Positions 27,858 to 37,528 of a stretch of DNA of 64,000 nucleotides are shown one piece after another; the stretch's first letter is position 1, and the number at the start of each line of letters is the position of its first letter. The stretch spans positions 86,537 through 150,536 of the forward strand of contig JAGBRL010000011.1 of assembly GCA_017632345.1 (NCBI GenBank), written 5' to 3'. Position numbers and translations under genes: made by a program. The notes under the pieces are model-generated. The model made no database searches. It was not told the DNA's origin and saw only the letters and a program-made list of their open reading frames with translations. Source of the stretch: Paludibacteraceae bacterium (lineage in GTDB: Bacteria > Bacteroidota > Bacteroidia > Bacteroidales > Paludibacteraceae).

Positions 27858-28328
27858 TTAAACGGAAGCCTCTTTGTTCTCTTGCAACATCTCTCTAAGT
27901 TCATTAAAGACCTTTTCTAGCTTATTCATCTCATAAGACATGAACTTGTAAAATTCAGGCCAATCCTCCTGCCTATGTATGTCAATTCCGCGTTTTTCTT
28001 TATAAATTCTTGAAACTACCGTTCCGCAAGGCTTTTCATAAAGCAATTCCCATGTCGCATCAGCAAAATGTTCTTCTACAATCACTTTGTATCTTTCGAG
28101 AATTTCAAGCAGTTCAAGTCGGCGCTCCTCCCTTGGGTGATTCAGTTCAAGAATCACAAAAGCACCTTCGCGAGTGGCGTCAAATTTCATTTCAATACCC
28201 TTTATCTTCGTGTTATAAAGAATCCACTTTTTTTTACGATACTTGAAACGCGGAAGATTTTCGCAAAAAGCGTCAAATCCACCCCAGAAATTACGTTTCA
28301 ACTGCTTCATTTCCTCCCTTGAATACAT
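27858..28328 (-). CDS. DUF4268 domain protein
   Basis: 156 residues matching DUF4268: an N-terminal FWGGFDAFCENLPRF, then beta strands (KGIEMKFDATREGAFVILELNH) and a C-terminal helix around FYKFMSYEMNKLEKVF. DUF4268 occurs alone, as here, or at the end of restriction-associated proteins; its activity is unknown. It is flanked by gaps, with ygbA ending only 26 bases upstream on the same strand. Confidence 0.85.
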   Translation of the reverse strand: MYSREEMKQLKRNFWGGFDAFCENLPRFKYRKKKWILYNTKIKGIEMKFDATREGAFVILELNHPREERRLELLEILERYKVIVEEHFADATWELLYEKPCGTVVSRIYKEKRGIDIHRQEDWPEFYKFMSYEMNKLEKVFNELREMLQENKEASV

Positions 28329-28354
28329 AATTTATAAGTTTTAATGTTAGAAAA

Positions 28355-28648
28355 TCACTTGCAAAGCAAATGTCTTATAGCCTCAGCTGGCGCATAAATT
28401 AGCATACGTGGGCCAGAGAAACGCATCACTTCACATATTTTTTGCTTCATCAGAGGCTTGTAACAATGCGTCGGGCAACTCCTGCACGACGTTTTTTTGT
28501 CGCCATATTTACATCGGTCAAGCCTTTCATGAGCGTACTTTTCAAGTTCCTGGCAAGCTGCGCACAAAGAAAAGTTTCCTTCATGTTTCTTGCAAAAGAT
28601 GCGGATCATCAACGAGACCGTTTTCTTTTCTCTCTCTATTCTGCCCAT
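28355..28648 (-). CDS. YgbA-like nitrous oxide-stimulated promoter family protein
   Basis: 97 residues from the ATG at 28648. The sequence RIEREKKTVSLMI, CxxC (CAAC), KKTSCRSCPTHCYKP and MRFSGPRMLIY match the YgbA family throughout, with seven or more conserved Cys residues suggesting metal or Fe-S binding. In enterobacteria ygbA is controlled by the nitric-oxide sensor NsrR. It begins 4 bases after the peptidase gene, so the two are co-transcribed. Confidence 0.93.
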   Translation of the reverse strand: MGRIEREKKTVSLMIRIFCKKHEGNFSLCAACQELEKYAHERLDRCKYGDKKTSCRSCPTHCYKPLMKQKICEVMRFSGPRMLIYAPAEAIRHLLCK

Positions 28649-28652
28649 AAAA

Positions 28653-30740
28653 TTACAAAAAATCATTGAAATACTGCAATATCTTACGCATCAGATAAAC
28701 TCTGTCACTACCCAGCACATTATGAGCATGTCCTGGGAAAACAAAATAATCTGCCAATTTTTTCGATGAAATGGCCTTTTTCAAGAAAGATAACGTATGT
28801 TCCCATAGTACAACAGGGTCGTTATCGCAATGAATCATAAGCAGTCTGCCTTCTAAACCATCGGCAAAATTACACAAATCATTCTCTTCAAACCCCTCCT
28901 GATTTTTTTGAGGTGTCTCCATATAACGTTCTGTGTACATGACTTCGTATTTACGCCAGTCAACAACTGCGCCGCCCGCTATTCCAACTTTAAACAACCC
29001 CGGCATCTTGAGCATAAGAGACATCGTCATAAAACCGCCGAAACTCCAGCCATACACACCGCATCTATTTCTGTCGATGAACTTTTTTTCAGAAAGTAGC
29101 CATTTCATCGCATCAGCATAGTCAGTCAGCTGAGCCTTGCCGATGTTTCTCCATATTTTTGCCTCGAACTCGTGCCCACGGCAATCAGACCCATGAGGGT
29201 CAATCTCAAACACCACATATCCATTTTGAGCCATCATGAACTCAAAACCTTTAGAGCCTGTTGTCCACTCATTCCTTATAAGTTGCACGTGAGGGCCTCC
29301 ATAAACATAAAACACCAGAGGATACAATCTCTCATTGTCGAAATCGTCCGGCAAGAACAGTCTGTAATAAATATCGTCTCCATTGATATTAATACAGCCA
29401 GTTTCCACAAAAGGAACACGATAATCACGCAAAGGGTTTTCGGCCTTTAACAGACAATGCTCCTCCTTGTTTCTTAACGATTTCACCGATATTTTTCGAG
29501 GTTCATTCAAGTCAGAAAATATATCAAGCCAATAACCGTCCTCCAAATAAACTGCCGAATGCGAACCATGGTCAGATGTCAGAAGTTGAAAAAATCCGTC
29601 GGCCGACACAACAGCAATATTTCTGTCAAGCGGAGATGGCAGAGTTACTTGAAGCATCATCAAACCCAGCTTGCTGTCAAACCCGCAAACTTGACTCACT
29701 TCCCATTCTCCTTTGGTAAGAGGTGTGATGCACGAACCATCTTTATCATGCAAATAAACATGATTAAAACCAGCAGTCCTGCTGACTCTCAGAAAACGTC
29801 CGTCGTCCAAGAAAAACAACGGGTTTTGAGGCTCAACATAATCGTGCCTCGATTCAGAAAACAAGCGGTTATGGACACCAGTAATTACATCAAAACGGAT
29901 GATGTCGCACTCTTTCTGATTTCGATTCACAATCGAAAAATAAAGGAATCGCTCGTCAGAGCCCCAAGACACACACGTTTTATAATTGTCTTTGTTGTCT
30001 TCATAATACACAACAGTTTCATTATCAAAACAATACACTCCAATAGAAACAATTTCGCTCTCCTCTCCGGCCATTGGATATAACTCGGAGTCAAGAGCAG
30101 ACCTTGGCTCAGCAACACGAGGCATGGGAGCTGATTTTACAAGTTTATTGTCTTGTCTGTAAAAAGCAATAAAATTACCGTTAGGAGAAACAAAAAATCC
30201 GGAAGAGATGCCGAACTCGCTGCGAGCCACAGGCAGTCCAACAAGTTCGTCGTCCGTCAATCCCTCCGCTACAAGTTTACGCACGTTTCCATTTTCTGCT
30301 AAAAGCTGCCTTCCATGCACATAAACAAACAAGTCGCGCTGCTCCACATAAACAATGCTTTTAGCATCTTCCGCAAACCTAGGCCCTATCCAGAAATGCT
30401 TTTGGCTGTAGTCTGCAAAAACAGCAACAAGGTTTTTCTCTTTGTGACGAGATCTGGCCAAAAACCAAAACGCATTCCGCTCTTTCAAAAGATGAAAAAT
30501 AGGGAAACTGTTCATTCTTTCCAATTCATATTTTTCCAAAAAAACATTGATTTCATCGATAGAAATCTCGGAAAAATCGCATAAACAAGAAAGGTTCCGT
30601 ACAAAGACTTTGTTTTCAAAAACATAAATCAAATTGCCGCCAGAAGATGAATACTGTTCAAAATTCTTCGGCGAAAAATCCCTAAACAACTCACCTCCAG
30701 GAATCAGACCTTCTAGCGGAATAATATTCTTTTTTTCCAT
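28653..30740 (-). CDS. S9 prolyl oligopeptidase/dipeptidyl-peptidase IV-like protein
   Basis: 695 residues with the DPP-IV layout: an N-terminal beta-propeller (residues 1-430, Pfam DPPIV_N-type) and a C-terminal alpha/beta hydrolase (S9). The nucleophile Ser is in GVYGWSFGGFMTM near residue 560, the Asp is in HCDNDPVV, and the His is in PGHAHNV. Such enzymes remove X-Pro dipeptides. Unlike typical secreted Bacteroidota DPP-IV, the ATG start (MEKKNIIPLEG) has no signal peptide, suggesting a cytoplasmic enzyme or a missing N-terminus. It heads an operon with ygbA. Confidence 0.9.
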   Translation of the reverse strand: MEKKNIIPLEGLIPGGELFRDFSPKNFEQYSSSGGNLIYVFENKVFVRNLSCLCDFSEISIDEINVFLEKYELERMNSFPIFHLLKERNAFWFLARSRHKEKNLVAVFADYSQKHFWIGPRFAEDAKSIVYVEQRDLFVYVHGRQLLAENGNVRKLVAEGLTDDELVGLPVARSEFGISSGFFVSPNGNFIAFYRQDNKLVKSAPMPRVAEPRSALDSELYPMAGEESEIVSIGVYCFDNETVVYYEDNKDNYKTCVSWGSDERFLYFSIVNRNQKECDIIRFDVITGVHNRLFSESRHDYVEPQNPLFFLDDGRFLRVSRTAGFNHVYLHDKDGSCITPLTKGEWEVSQVCGFDSKLGLMMLQVTLPSPLDRNIAVVSADGFFQLLTSDHGSHSAVYLEDGYWLDIFSDLNEPRKISVKSLRNKEEHCLLKAENPLRDYRVPFVETGCININGDDIYYRLFLPDDFDNERLYPLVFYVYGGPHVQLIRNEWTTGSKGFEFMMAQNGYVVFEIDPHGSDCRGHEFEAKIWRNIGKAQLTDYADAMKWLLSEKKFIDRNRCGVYGWSFGGFMTMSLMLKMPGLFKVGIAGGAVVDWRKYEVMYTERYMETPQKNQEGFEENDLCNFADGLEGRLLMIHCDNDPVVLWEHTLSFLKKAISSKKLADYFVFPGHAHNVLGSDRVYLMRKILQYFNDFL

Positions 30741-31008
30741 ACAATCAGTATATGGTTACATTTAAAGAACCACGTTAAAATTTTAGGAGTGCGGCAATCA
30801 TAAAACAGCCGCAATACTATGAAAAACGCGCAAAAATAAAAAATAAGCGATTTCTTATTCTCAAAATTGAAGAAAAAATGTTATATTCGCAAATTAAGAG
30901 CGTTAAATATGTGCAAGCCAATCCTCGTTTTTAGGGAGAAAGAGCTCTTTTTTATGATGGAATGGCTTATTTTGGCATAATGAAAAAAGAAAAACAAACT
31001 AAATAAAG
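30741..31008. other. 268-base divergent region before dut with structured leader
   Basis: It separates the divergent peptidase and dut genes. A box TATATTCG (one mismatch to the -7 consensus) near 30881 would give a dut leader of about 110 bases. In the leader AAGCCAATCC (30914-30923) can pair with GGAATGGCTT (30959-30968). No gene seen. Confidence 0.45.
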
Positions 31009-31446
31009 ATGAAGGTAAGAATAATAAACAAGTCGGAGCATCAGATGCCGGAATATGCGACGGCAATGTCTGCAGGAATGGATTTGCGAGCAAATTTGCC
31101 AGACGGTGACGTGGAACTAAGACCGTTGGAACGCAGATTGATACCGACTGGTTTGCATATAGCTTTGCCGGACGGCTACGAGGCTCAGATACGTCCGCGA
31201 AGCGGCTTGGCGGCGAAGTACGGAGTAACAGTGCTGAACACGCCCGGAACAATAGACGCAGATTACCGTGGTGAGATAAAGGTAATCCTTGTGAATCTGT
31301 CTAACGAAACTTTCATGGTGAAAAACGGAGAAAGAGTATGTCAGATGGTCATAGCTAAATATGAAAAAGTAGAGTGGGAAGAGACTGACAACCTCGACGA
31401 TACAGAGCGAGGAGAAGGAGGTTTTGGCCATACAGGCAGTCTCTAA
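31009..31446 (+). CDS. dut: dUTP diphosphatase
   Basis: 145 residues containing all five dUTPase motifs: [39 protein letters not shown] and the C-terminal [11 protein letters not shown]. It hydrolyses dUTP to dUMP and PPi, preventing uracil incorporation into DNA. It is the first gene of a five-gene plus-strand operon with envelope genes. Confidence 0.97.
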   Translation: MKVRIINKSEHQMPEYATAMSAGMDLRANLPDGDVELRPLERRLIPTGLHIALPDGYEAQIRPRSGLAAKYGVTVLNTPGTIDADYRGEIKVILVNLSNETFMVKNGERVCQMVIAKYEKVEWEETDNLDDTERGEGGFGHTGSL

Positions 31447-31468
31447 CACCCAAAAGTTGTCAAAACGT

Positions 31469-33223
31469 ATGTTAAGACTTGTAACTATATTGATGCTGGC
31501 AACAGTTGCTTCGGTCTCCCTTTTCGGGGCAGACGCGAAGGGTGTTGGCGTGCAAAATTCTGAACAGACGTCAGATCAAAAACGTAAAGTTCAGTACTGT
31601 TATCTTGAGGCTCTTAAACAGAAAAACAAAGGTAATTTTGCAGAGGCGCATGACTTGCTGTGTTATTGCTATTCGATGGACCCTGAGAATATAGCAGTTT
31701 TAGCAGAGTTGTCAAACATGAACATTACGGCAGGAAAGTACGCAAAGGCTAAAAAGTATATGAACACTACGCTTGAACTGGACCCAGACAATTACTGGGT
31801 AAGGCAAGCACTTGCACATCTGTATCTGAACACGTCAGAAAATGTCAAGGCGGCAGAAACTTATGAAGAGATAATTCGCCGTCATCCCAAGAGGCACGAC
31901 AATTATTACTATCTTGCCAATATATATACGAGACAGCAAGAGTACGCAAAGGCTGTAGAGGCGTGGAATAAACTGGAGAATGCGGTTGGTATTAACGAGC
32001 AGATTTCAGTAGAGAAGTTTAAACTTCTTGTCAAGATGGGTAAAAACAAGCAAGCATTCGGAGAGATAGACAAACTGATAGCCGCATATCCTACTCAGAC
32101 TAAGCACAAAGTGCTGAAAGCGGACTTGTACTCCGCTGTGGGCAAAGATAAGCAGGCTATAAAATTATACAACAAGATTCTGAAGGAGAGCCCGAACGAT
32201 CCAATAATAAATAACCAGATTGGGGCTTACTACCTAAAGAAAGAGGAGTACGGCAAAAGTATGAAATATCTGCTTAATGTGCTGAGAAACAAAGATGCAG
32301 ACCTCAAACTTAAGGACAATATATTGTCTGTGGCCACAGACTCTATTATGGAGCCGTACTTTTCGGACAACATCTTTAAAGAGATGATAGAAATGCACCC
32401 TTCGGAAAGTTTTTGCTATTGGAGGTATGCAGAATTTATGATGATGAAAAACAGTCCGGCATTTGTGCAATATATGGAAAAAGCTCTTGAACTAAATCCG
32501 GACATCGAAGCTGGTTGGGGTGTTTTGTATGACTGGCATTTGAGCAATAACGATAAAGATAAAGCGGAAACGGTGTTGAAGGAAGGATTGAAACATTTCC
32601 CTGAAAACGGAAAGTTTCTCTATGACTTGGCTGATTTATATATTGAACAAAAGAAAAACACGGAGGCGATAGAGTTGTTGCAGAAAGCCACCGTGGCATT
32701 TAAATCTGCTAGCAGTTTTGAACTTGCGTCTTTTGTACAGGGGGCTATTGGAGACATTTACTCGTCGATGAAAGAAACAGACAAAGCGTTTGTCGCATAC
32801 GACTCAGCACTTGTTCTGAACGAGAATAACATAATGGTTTTGAATAACTACGCATATTATCTTTCAGAAAAGGGTATCAACCTTGACAAAGCTGAGCTTA
32901 TGAGCGGTAAAGCTGTTAAAGAGGAGTCAAATAACCCAAGTTATCTGGACACTTACGCATGGATATACTTCAAAAAGGGGAATTATACACTTGCCCTGCT
33001 GTACATTGAGCAAGCAATGAAAAATGGAGGAGAGAACAGTGTTGCGGTGCTTGAGCATTACGGAGATATATTATTCAAAAGCGGAGATAAAGAGAAGGCG
33101 GTGAAAATGTGGAGAAATGCGTTTGCTCTCGATGAAATGGGCGTTTTGAAGAATGGTCACGAGAGTCAGGCGTCTCCATTCTTAAAAAGAAAGATAGAAG
33201 AACAACAATATATTGACAAATAA
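31469..33223 (+). CDS. Tetratricopeptide repeat protein
   Basis: 584 residues from the ATG at 31469; the longer frame overlaps dut and lacks a proper signal at its start. A signal peptide (MLRLVTILMLATVASVSLFG) is followed by about ten TPR or TPR-like repeats, visible as A..Y...L...P or N at about 34-residue spacing. It probably acts as a periplasmic scaffold. In Bacteroides this gene sits between dut and a DUF4292 lipoprotein gene in the same order. Confidence 0.92.
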   Translation: MLRLVTILMLATVASVSLFGADAKGVGVQNSEQTSDQKRKVQYCYLEALKQKNKGNFAEAHDLLCYCYSMDPENIAVLAELSNMNITAGKYAKAKKYMNTTLELDPDNYWVRQALAHLYLNTSENVKAAETYEEIIRRHPKRHDNYYYLANIYTRQQEYAKAVEAWNKLENAVGINEQISVEKFKLLVKMGKNKQAFGEIDKLIAAYPTQTKHKVLKADLYSAVGKDKQAIKLYNKILKESPNDPIINNQIGAYYLKKEEYGKSMKYLLNVLRNKDADLKLKDNILSVATDSIMEPYFSDNIFKEMIEMHPSESFCYWRYAEFMMMKNSPAFVQYMEKALELNPDIEAGWGVLYDWHLSNNDKDKAETVLKEGLKHFPENGKFLYDLADLYIEQKKNTEAIELLQKATVAFKSASSFELASFVQGAIGDIYSSMKETDKAFVAYDSALVLNENNIMVLNNYAYYLSEKGINLDKAELMSGKAVKEESNNPSYLDTYAWIYFKKGNYTLALLYIEQAMKNGGENSVAVLEHYGDILFKSGDKEKAVKMWRNAFALDEMGVLKNGHESQASPFLKRKIEEQQYIDK

Positions 33224-33235
33224 AATAGAAAGCAA

Positions 33236-34069
33236 ATGATTAAAAGTTTCAGTTTAAAATATTGCGTCTGGCTTGTTGTTGCAGCCTTGTTCATGGGTCT
33301 TGCGGGTTGTAAGGCAAAAAAGGAGGCTGTCCAGCCACGTGTCATATCTACTAAGGAGACTCGCAAAGCATTCCGTACTCTGAGCATGAAAAAGACGGAG
33401 TTTACAATAGAAACTAGCAGCAACAAAAGTTCTTTGAACGGAACTATGCGTATAGCCAGAGATAGTATGATTTTTTGCACAATCATGCCGTTTCCCGGAA
33501 TGGAATTTGCCCGTCTAAAGATAGATGAGCATGGTGTAACAATAATAGACCGAATAGGCAAACGCTACTTGGACCAGTCGTTTGCAGACTTGAAATCCAA
33601 GTATGGCCTGTCTCTTGATTACAACGCTTTTGAAGCTATATTGACAAACAGGCTCTTTATTTATGGCAGCTCTATGTATCCTAATATGTCTGACTTCAAA
33701 TCGTCTGCGGTGACAGACACAATGTTCAAGTCTGTTGATATAGCGGGACTTACAATGTTGCAGCGGTCTGACAATAGCGTTTCTCAAGAATTTTATCTTG
33801 ATTCGCAAAAAAAGGTGCTTTCGGGTAAAATACTCACAACCGCAGAAGGGTATTTCCTTGAATGGAACTATTCTCAATTCTCGCAAATTGGGCAAGTTTG
33901 GTTCCCAAGCGTTATAGATCTGACTTTCTCTACAAAAAATGGCAAGAAGACGAAATTTAGAATTAAGCATGACGGTATCGAGTTGGACTCTAACAAAAAC
34001 TTTGAGTTTAAGGTGCCTGAATCGTATCAGAAAGTTGAAATGGAAGAGATAATTCAGTTGTTAGGTTGA
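33236..34069 (+). CDS. DUF4292 lipoprotein
   Basis: 277 residues with lipobox LAGC at about residue 24. The body matches DUF4292, a LolA/LolB-like fold predicted for Bacteroidota lipoproteins: KKTEFTIETSSNKSSLNGTMRIARDSMIF, then PGMEFARLKID. The stop overlaps the TTG start of the next gene by 4 bases, showing tight coupling. A role in lipoprotein or lipid transport to the outer membrane is inferred from fold and context. Confidence 0.85.
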   Translation: MIKSFSLKYCVWLVVAALFMGLAGCKAKKEAVQPRVISTKETRKAFRTLSMKKTEFTIETSSNKSSLNGTMRIARDSMIFCTIMPFPGMEFARLKIDEHGVTIIDRIGKRYLDQSFADLKSKYGLSLDYNAFEAILTNRLFIYGSSMYPNMSDFKSSAVTDTMFKSVDIAGLTMLQRSDNSVSQEFYLDSQKKVLSGKILTTAEGYFLEWNYSQFSQIGQVWFPSVIDLTFSTKNGKKTKFRIKHDGIELDSNKNFEFKVPESYQKVEMEEIIQLLG

Positions 34070-35454
34070 TTTTGGCAAATTTGTTTGGGAAATATGGTCT
34101 GAAAACGTTCTTTGCGTTGTTATTGTCGGTAGCTGTGGCTTGCTCGACGGGGGCTGTTTTTGCACAAAAAAACACGCAGCAAACGAAAAAAACTGCTCAA
34201 ACGACGAAAAAGAACACGTCTAAAGCAAAAAAGAAAACGTCAACAAAACAGACCAGCAAGACAAAAGAGATTAAAAATTTGCAAAATCAGCAATCAAAAA
34301 TCAATCGTGAGTTAAAGAAAATCGACAGTAATTTGTCGAAAACTAAACTTACAACAAAACAAACTTTGCGAGAAATTGAGCGTCTTAATAGTGATATTCG
34401 AAAAAGAAATGCTATTATTGCAAAACAAAACGAAGATTTGACCAATCTCGAAAACAGGATTTTGGGGCTGAACGAAGAGATTCTTGGCATGGAATTAGGT
34501 TACAAACAGGCGAAAGAGGAGTATGTTGACTTAATTCACCACGCATACGTCAAGAACAACTCTTACAGCCGTCTTATGTTCGTGTTGTCTGCATCGTCTT
34601 TTCAAGAGACCTACAGACGTTTTAATTACATACAGCAATTTGCCACTTTGCGTAAAAAGCAGGCAGAGGAGATTGATCAGTCAAAACGCGAACTGCTTGA
34701 CAAACGGGAGGTGTTAAAACAGACGCAAAAGGAATCCCGCAAGCTGCTGAGCGAGAGAGAGAGGGAACAGAGCCGGCTAATCAACGAAAAGGACAAGCAG
34801 AATAAACTTGTGGCTTCGTTGCAGAAGAGAGAAAAGGAACTGAAGAAAGATTTGGCAGAGCAGCAGAAAAAGGCAGCTCAGCTGGATCAAAAGATTCAGA
34901 GCATGATTGCGCAGGAGGCCAAAGCTGAAGCAGAACGAAAGAAAAAGCAACAGGCTAAAAGCAAGCAGTCTAAGAAAACAAACGCAGCTTCCAACAAAAA
35001 GAAAACGGCTGCTGCGACAACAGACTCTGACCTTACGGCAAGGTTTGTGAAAAACAAAGGACTGCTTATGTGGCCTGTGCAGAACGGGACTATTACCGGT
35101 CATTTCGGCAATCAGACCCATCCTGTGCTGAAGAATGTCACTACTAACAACAAAGGCATATACATCACCGCGCCCAAAGGCTCTGAAGCAAGATGTGTAT
35201 ATCAGGGAGAAGTGACACAAAGGTTCTCGATACCAGGGAATAACAACGCTGTGATTGTAAGACATGGAAATTACTTGACCGTGTATGCAAATTTGACAGA
35301 CATATACGTGAAAGTAGGCTCCAAGGTTGCAAGGGGACAGAAGATCGGCAAAATCTTCGAGGACAGCGACAACAAGAACAAGGCTACAATCTTCTTCCAA
35401 ATATGGAAAGAGAAGGACTTGCAAAACCCGGAAAAATGGATTAAACGAAAATAA
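34066..35454 (+). CDS. EnvC-like murein hydrolase activator (degenerate M23 domain)
   Basis: 462 residues from a TTG start coupled to the upstream stop; no ATG is available. It has a signal sequence (FFALLLSVAVACSTGAVFA), a Lys/Thr-rich stretch, a long coiled coil (residues 60-290) and a C-terminal LytM/M23 domain from GTITGHFGNQTHP. Zinc ligands of active M23 enzymes (HxxxD and HxH) appear lost: the sequence reads KGIYI where G-I-D-I is usual, and FFQIWKE where HFEIR is usual. EnvC-type proteins activate amidases during division rather than cleaving peptidoglycan. It lies between the DUF4292 and Wzz-like genes. Confidence 0.9.
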   Translation: MILANLFGKYGLKTFFALLLSVAVACSTGAVFAQKNTQQTKKTAQTTKKNTSKAKKKTSTKQTSKTKEIKNLQNQQSKINRELKKIDSNLSKTKLTTKQTLREIERLNSDIRKRNAIIAKQNEDLTNLENRILGLNEEILGMELGYKQAKEEYVDLIHHAYVKNNSYSRLMFVLSASSFQETYRRFNYIQQFATLRKKQAEEIDQSKRELLDKREVLKQTQKESRKLLSEREREQSRLINEKDKQNKLVASLQKREKELKKDLAEQQKKAAQLDQKIQSMIAQEAKAEAERKKKQQAKSKQSKKTNAASNKKKTAAATTDSDLTARFVKNKGLLMWPVQNGTITGHFGNQTHPVLKNVTTNNKGIYITAPKGSEARCVYQGEVTQRFSIPGNNNAVIVRHGNYLTVYANLTDIYVKVGSKVARGQKIGKIFEDSDNKNKATIFFQIWKEKDLQNPEKWIKRK

Positions 35455-35469
35455 TAAACATATATAAAG

Positions 35470-36423
35470 ATGGAAAAAAAAGAGAAAGAAGAATTGGACT
35501 TATTTGAAATCCTGAGAGCGGCGTACAGGTTTTTTTTAAATTTATTGTCCAACATTAAAACATGTGCAATGTGGATTTGCCGATTTATTTTCCAAAATAA
35601 AGCGGCTATGATTGTGTTCCTGCTGTTGGGTGTCGTATTTGGAATATTTTGGAGCCGTCCGTCAAACAGAGCGTTTGTGGCCGAGTCTGAAATGAAGATA
35701 AATGTGGGGGACGCGTTTTATATAAACAGACTTCTGAGCTCCCTTAATTCATATTGTTTGAACGAAGATTTCAGGTCATTGAGCCGAACGCTCGATTTGC
35801 CTATTGATCAGGCTGTGAAAATAGGTGCTGTGAAGTCCTATTTTTACATTGACGATCTGAACGACGGTTCGCCAGACAGAATAGACTACACTGAGTCTTT
35901 GGATGCTGACACATCTTATACCAAGATGCAGGATAGACTTTTGCTGCAAGTTGTAACGATTGACTCATCATTGATTTCAACTATTCAAGATGCTCTGATA
36001 AAGCACATTGAAAACAATGAATATATAGACAACATGAATGCTATACGCATGGGGCAGCTTGAGGAGCGCATACTTAGCTTTGAAAATGAAATTTTCCTTC
36101 TGGACAGCTTGCGTCGTCTGGAATATTTCAAAGATAACAAGTCGCGTATTGCCTTTGACGGCACTTTGATGCTCGCAGAAAAAGATAAAAGATTGTATCA
36201 TGGCGACATTCTTGCTCTGGAAAAAGAAAAAGAGACTTTAGAATGGATAAGAGATGTCAAATACAAACCTGTAAAAATGGCAAGTGACCTTTCTGTAGTA
36301 AAGGTGACAAACAAACCTTTTTCAACTATTGTGAAGTTCTCGCTTATTGTATTCATCATAGGGCTGTTCGCTACAATCCTATTTGTGAATCGCAAGAGTA
36401 TAGTAAATTATCTTTCTCGATAA
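35470..36423 (+). CDS. Wzz-like chain-length determinant membrane protein
   Basis: 317 residues with two transmembrane helices, near residues 42-60 (AAMIVFLLLGVVFGIFW) and 288-308, and a periplasmic domain with coiled coil (IRMGQLEERILSFENEIFLLDSLRRL) between them. This Wzz topology suggests control of polysaccharide chain length or a similar envelope function. No kinase domain is attached. It is the last gene of the dut-TPR-DUF4292-envC run, 16 bases after envC, and is followed by a terminator. Confidence 0.75.
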   Translation: MEKKEKEELDLFEILRAAYRFFLNLLSNIKTCAMWICRFIFQNKAAMIVFLLLGVVFGIFWSRPSNRAFVAESEMKINVGDAFYINRLLSSLNSYCLNEDFRSLSRTLDLPIDQAVKIGAVKSYFYIDDLNDGSPDRIDYTESLDADTSYTKMQDRLLLQVVTIDSSLISTIQDALIKHIENNEYIDNMNAIRMGQLEERILSFENEIFLLDSLRRLEYFKDNKSRIAFDGTLMLAEKDKRLYHGDILALEKEKETLEWIRDVKYKPVKMASDLSVVKVTNKPFSTIVKFSLIVFIIGLFATILFVNRKSIVNYLSR

Positions 36424-36441
36424 AAAAACAATATCTTTTTT

Positions 36442-36476
36442 AGTCCGTCTAAGCGAAGCCTTAGGCGGACTTTGTA
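36442..36476 (+). terminator. Terminator of the dut-wzz operon
   Basis: AGTCCGTCTAAG and CTTAGGCGGACT arms with a short T-rich tail. Confidence 0.75.
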
Positions 36477-36512
36477 TTGACAGCTATATAAACAACATAA
36501 AGTAAAGTATAA

Positions 36513-37481
36513 ATGAATTCTAAAGTTTACAATTGGGGAATATTGGGAGCCGGACACATTTCTGAAAAATTTGTTGCCGGATTAAAAACTCTTGAAAACG
36601 CCAGCTGCTACGCGGTTGCGGCAAGAGACTTAAATAAAGCTGAAAACTTCGCAACACAGAACGGCATCCAGAAGGCGTATGGCTCTTATAAAGAGATGCT
36701 TGCTGACGATAATGTTGACGTTGTTTACATTGGCACAATAAACACTTTGCATTTTGAGCACGTGATGATGTGCCTTGAAGCAGGGAAGCATGTGCTTTGC
36801 GAAAAGCCTTTCGCCTCAAATTATGAACAAGTCATATTAATGACCGACAAAGCAAAGGAGAAGGGACTTTTCCTTATGGAAGCTTTATGGAGCAGATTTC
36901 TTCCTTCTGTAAACAAGTTCAAAAACATTCTGGAAAGCGGTAAGGTTGGAGAGCCGGCGCTGCTGCGCGCTGATTTTGGCTTTAAAGCTGAATATAAAGA
37001 AACAAGCCGTCTGTTCGACCCGAAACAAGGCGGTGGTTCTGTGCCTGATATTGGCATCTATCCTCTGTTCTTGTCGCTGTTCCTGTTCGGTTATCCTACG
37101 GAAATAAAAGTGCTCTCGGAGCAGGCTCCTACGGGCGTAGATATGACAACCGCAGTCATTCTGAAACATAAAAATGGCGTGATAAGCCAGCTTACATCTA
37201 CATTTGCCTGCAACTTGGACACCGAAGCTACGATTTACGGCACAAACGGCAAGTGCACTCTTAAACGTATGTTCCACATGCCTACAGATTTAGAAATTGT
37301 AACTCCGGAAAACAAAAGTTGCGAATCTTTTGAAATAAGATGCAACGGATACGAATTTGAAGCGGAAGAGGTGATGCAATGTCTTGACAATGGGCTTATA
37401 GAGAGTCCCAAACTGACACACGACTTTTCTAAAAAGCTAATCAAATTAATAGACGAAGTATTAGAAAAATGCAAGTTATAA
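36513..37481 (+). CDS. Gfo/Idh/MocA family oxidoreductase
   Basis: 322 residues with an N-terminal Rossmann fold (WGILGAGHISEKF), the family motif CEKPFA near residue 97, and a C-terminal alpha/beta domain containing GGGSVPDIGIYPL. It oxidises or reduces a sugar or cyclitol using NAD(P); the substrate cannot be assigned, though it resembles the dihydrodiol/trans-dihydrodiol dehydrogenase-like branch. It is monocistronic. Confidence 0.93.
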   Translation: MNSKVYNWGILGAGHISEKFVAGLKTLENASCYAVAARDLNKAENFATQNGIQKAYGSYKEMLADDNVDVVYIGTINTLHFEHVMMCLEAGKHVLCEKPFASNYEQVILMTDKAKEKGLFLMEALWSRFLPSVNKFKNILESGKVGEPALLRADFGFKAEYKETSRLFDPKQGGGSVPDIGIYPLFLSLFLFGYPTEIKVLSEQAPTGVDMTTAVILKHKNGVISQLTSTFACNLDTEATIYGTNGKCTLKRMFHMPTDLEIVTPENKSCESFEIRCNGYEFEAEEVMQCLDNGLIESPKLTHDFSKKLIKLIDEVLEKCKL

Positions 37482-37528
37482 ACTTAAGGAATGTTTAGTA
37501 TTTATGCGTAAAAAAAACAATTGTATAA

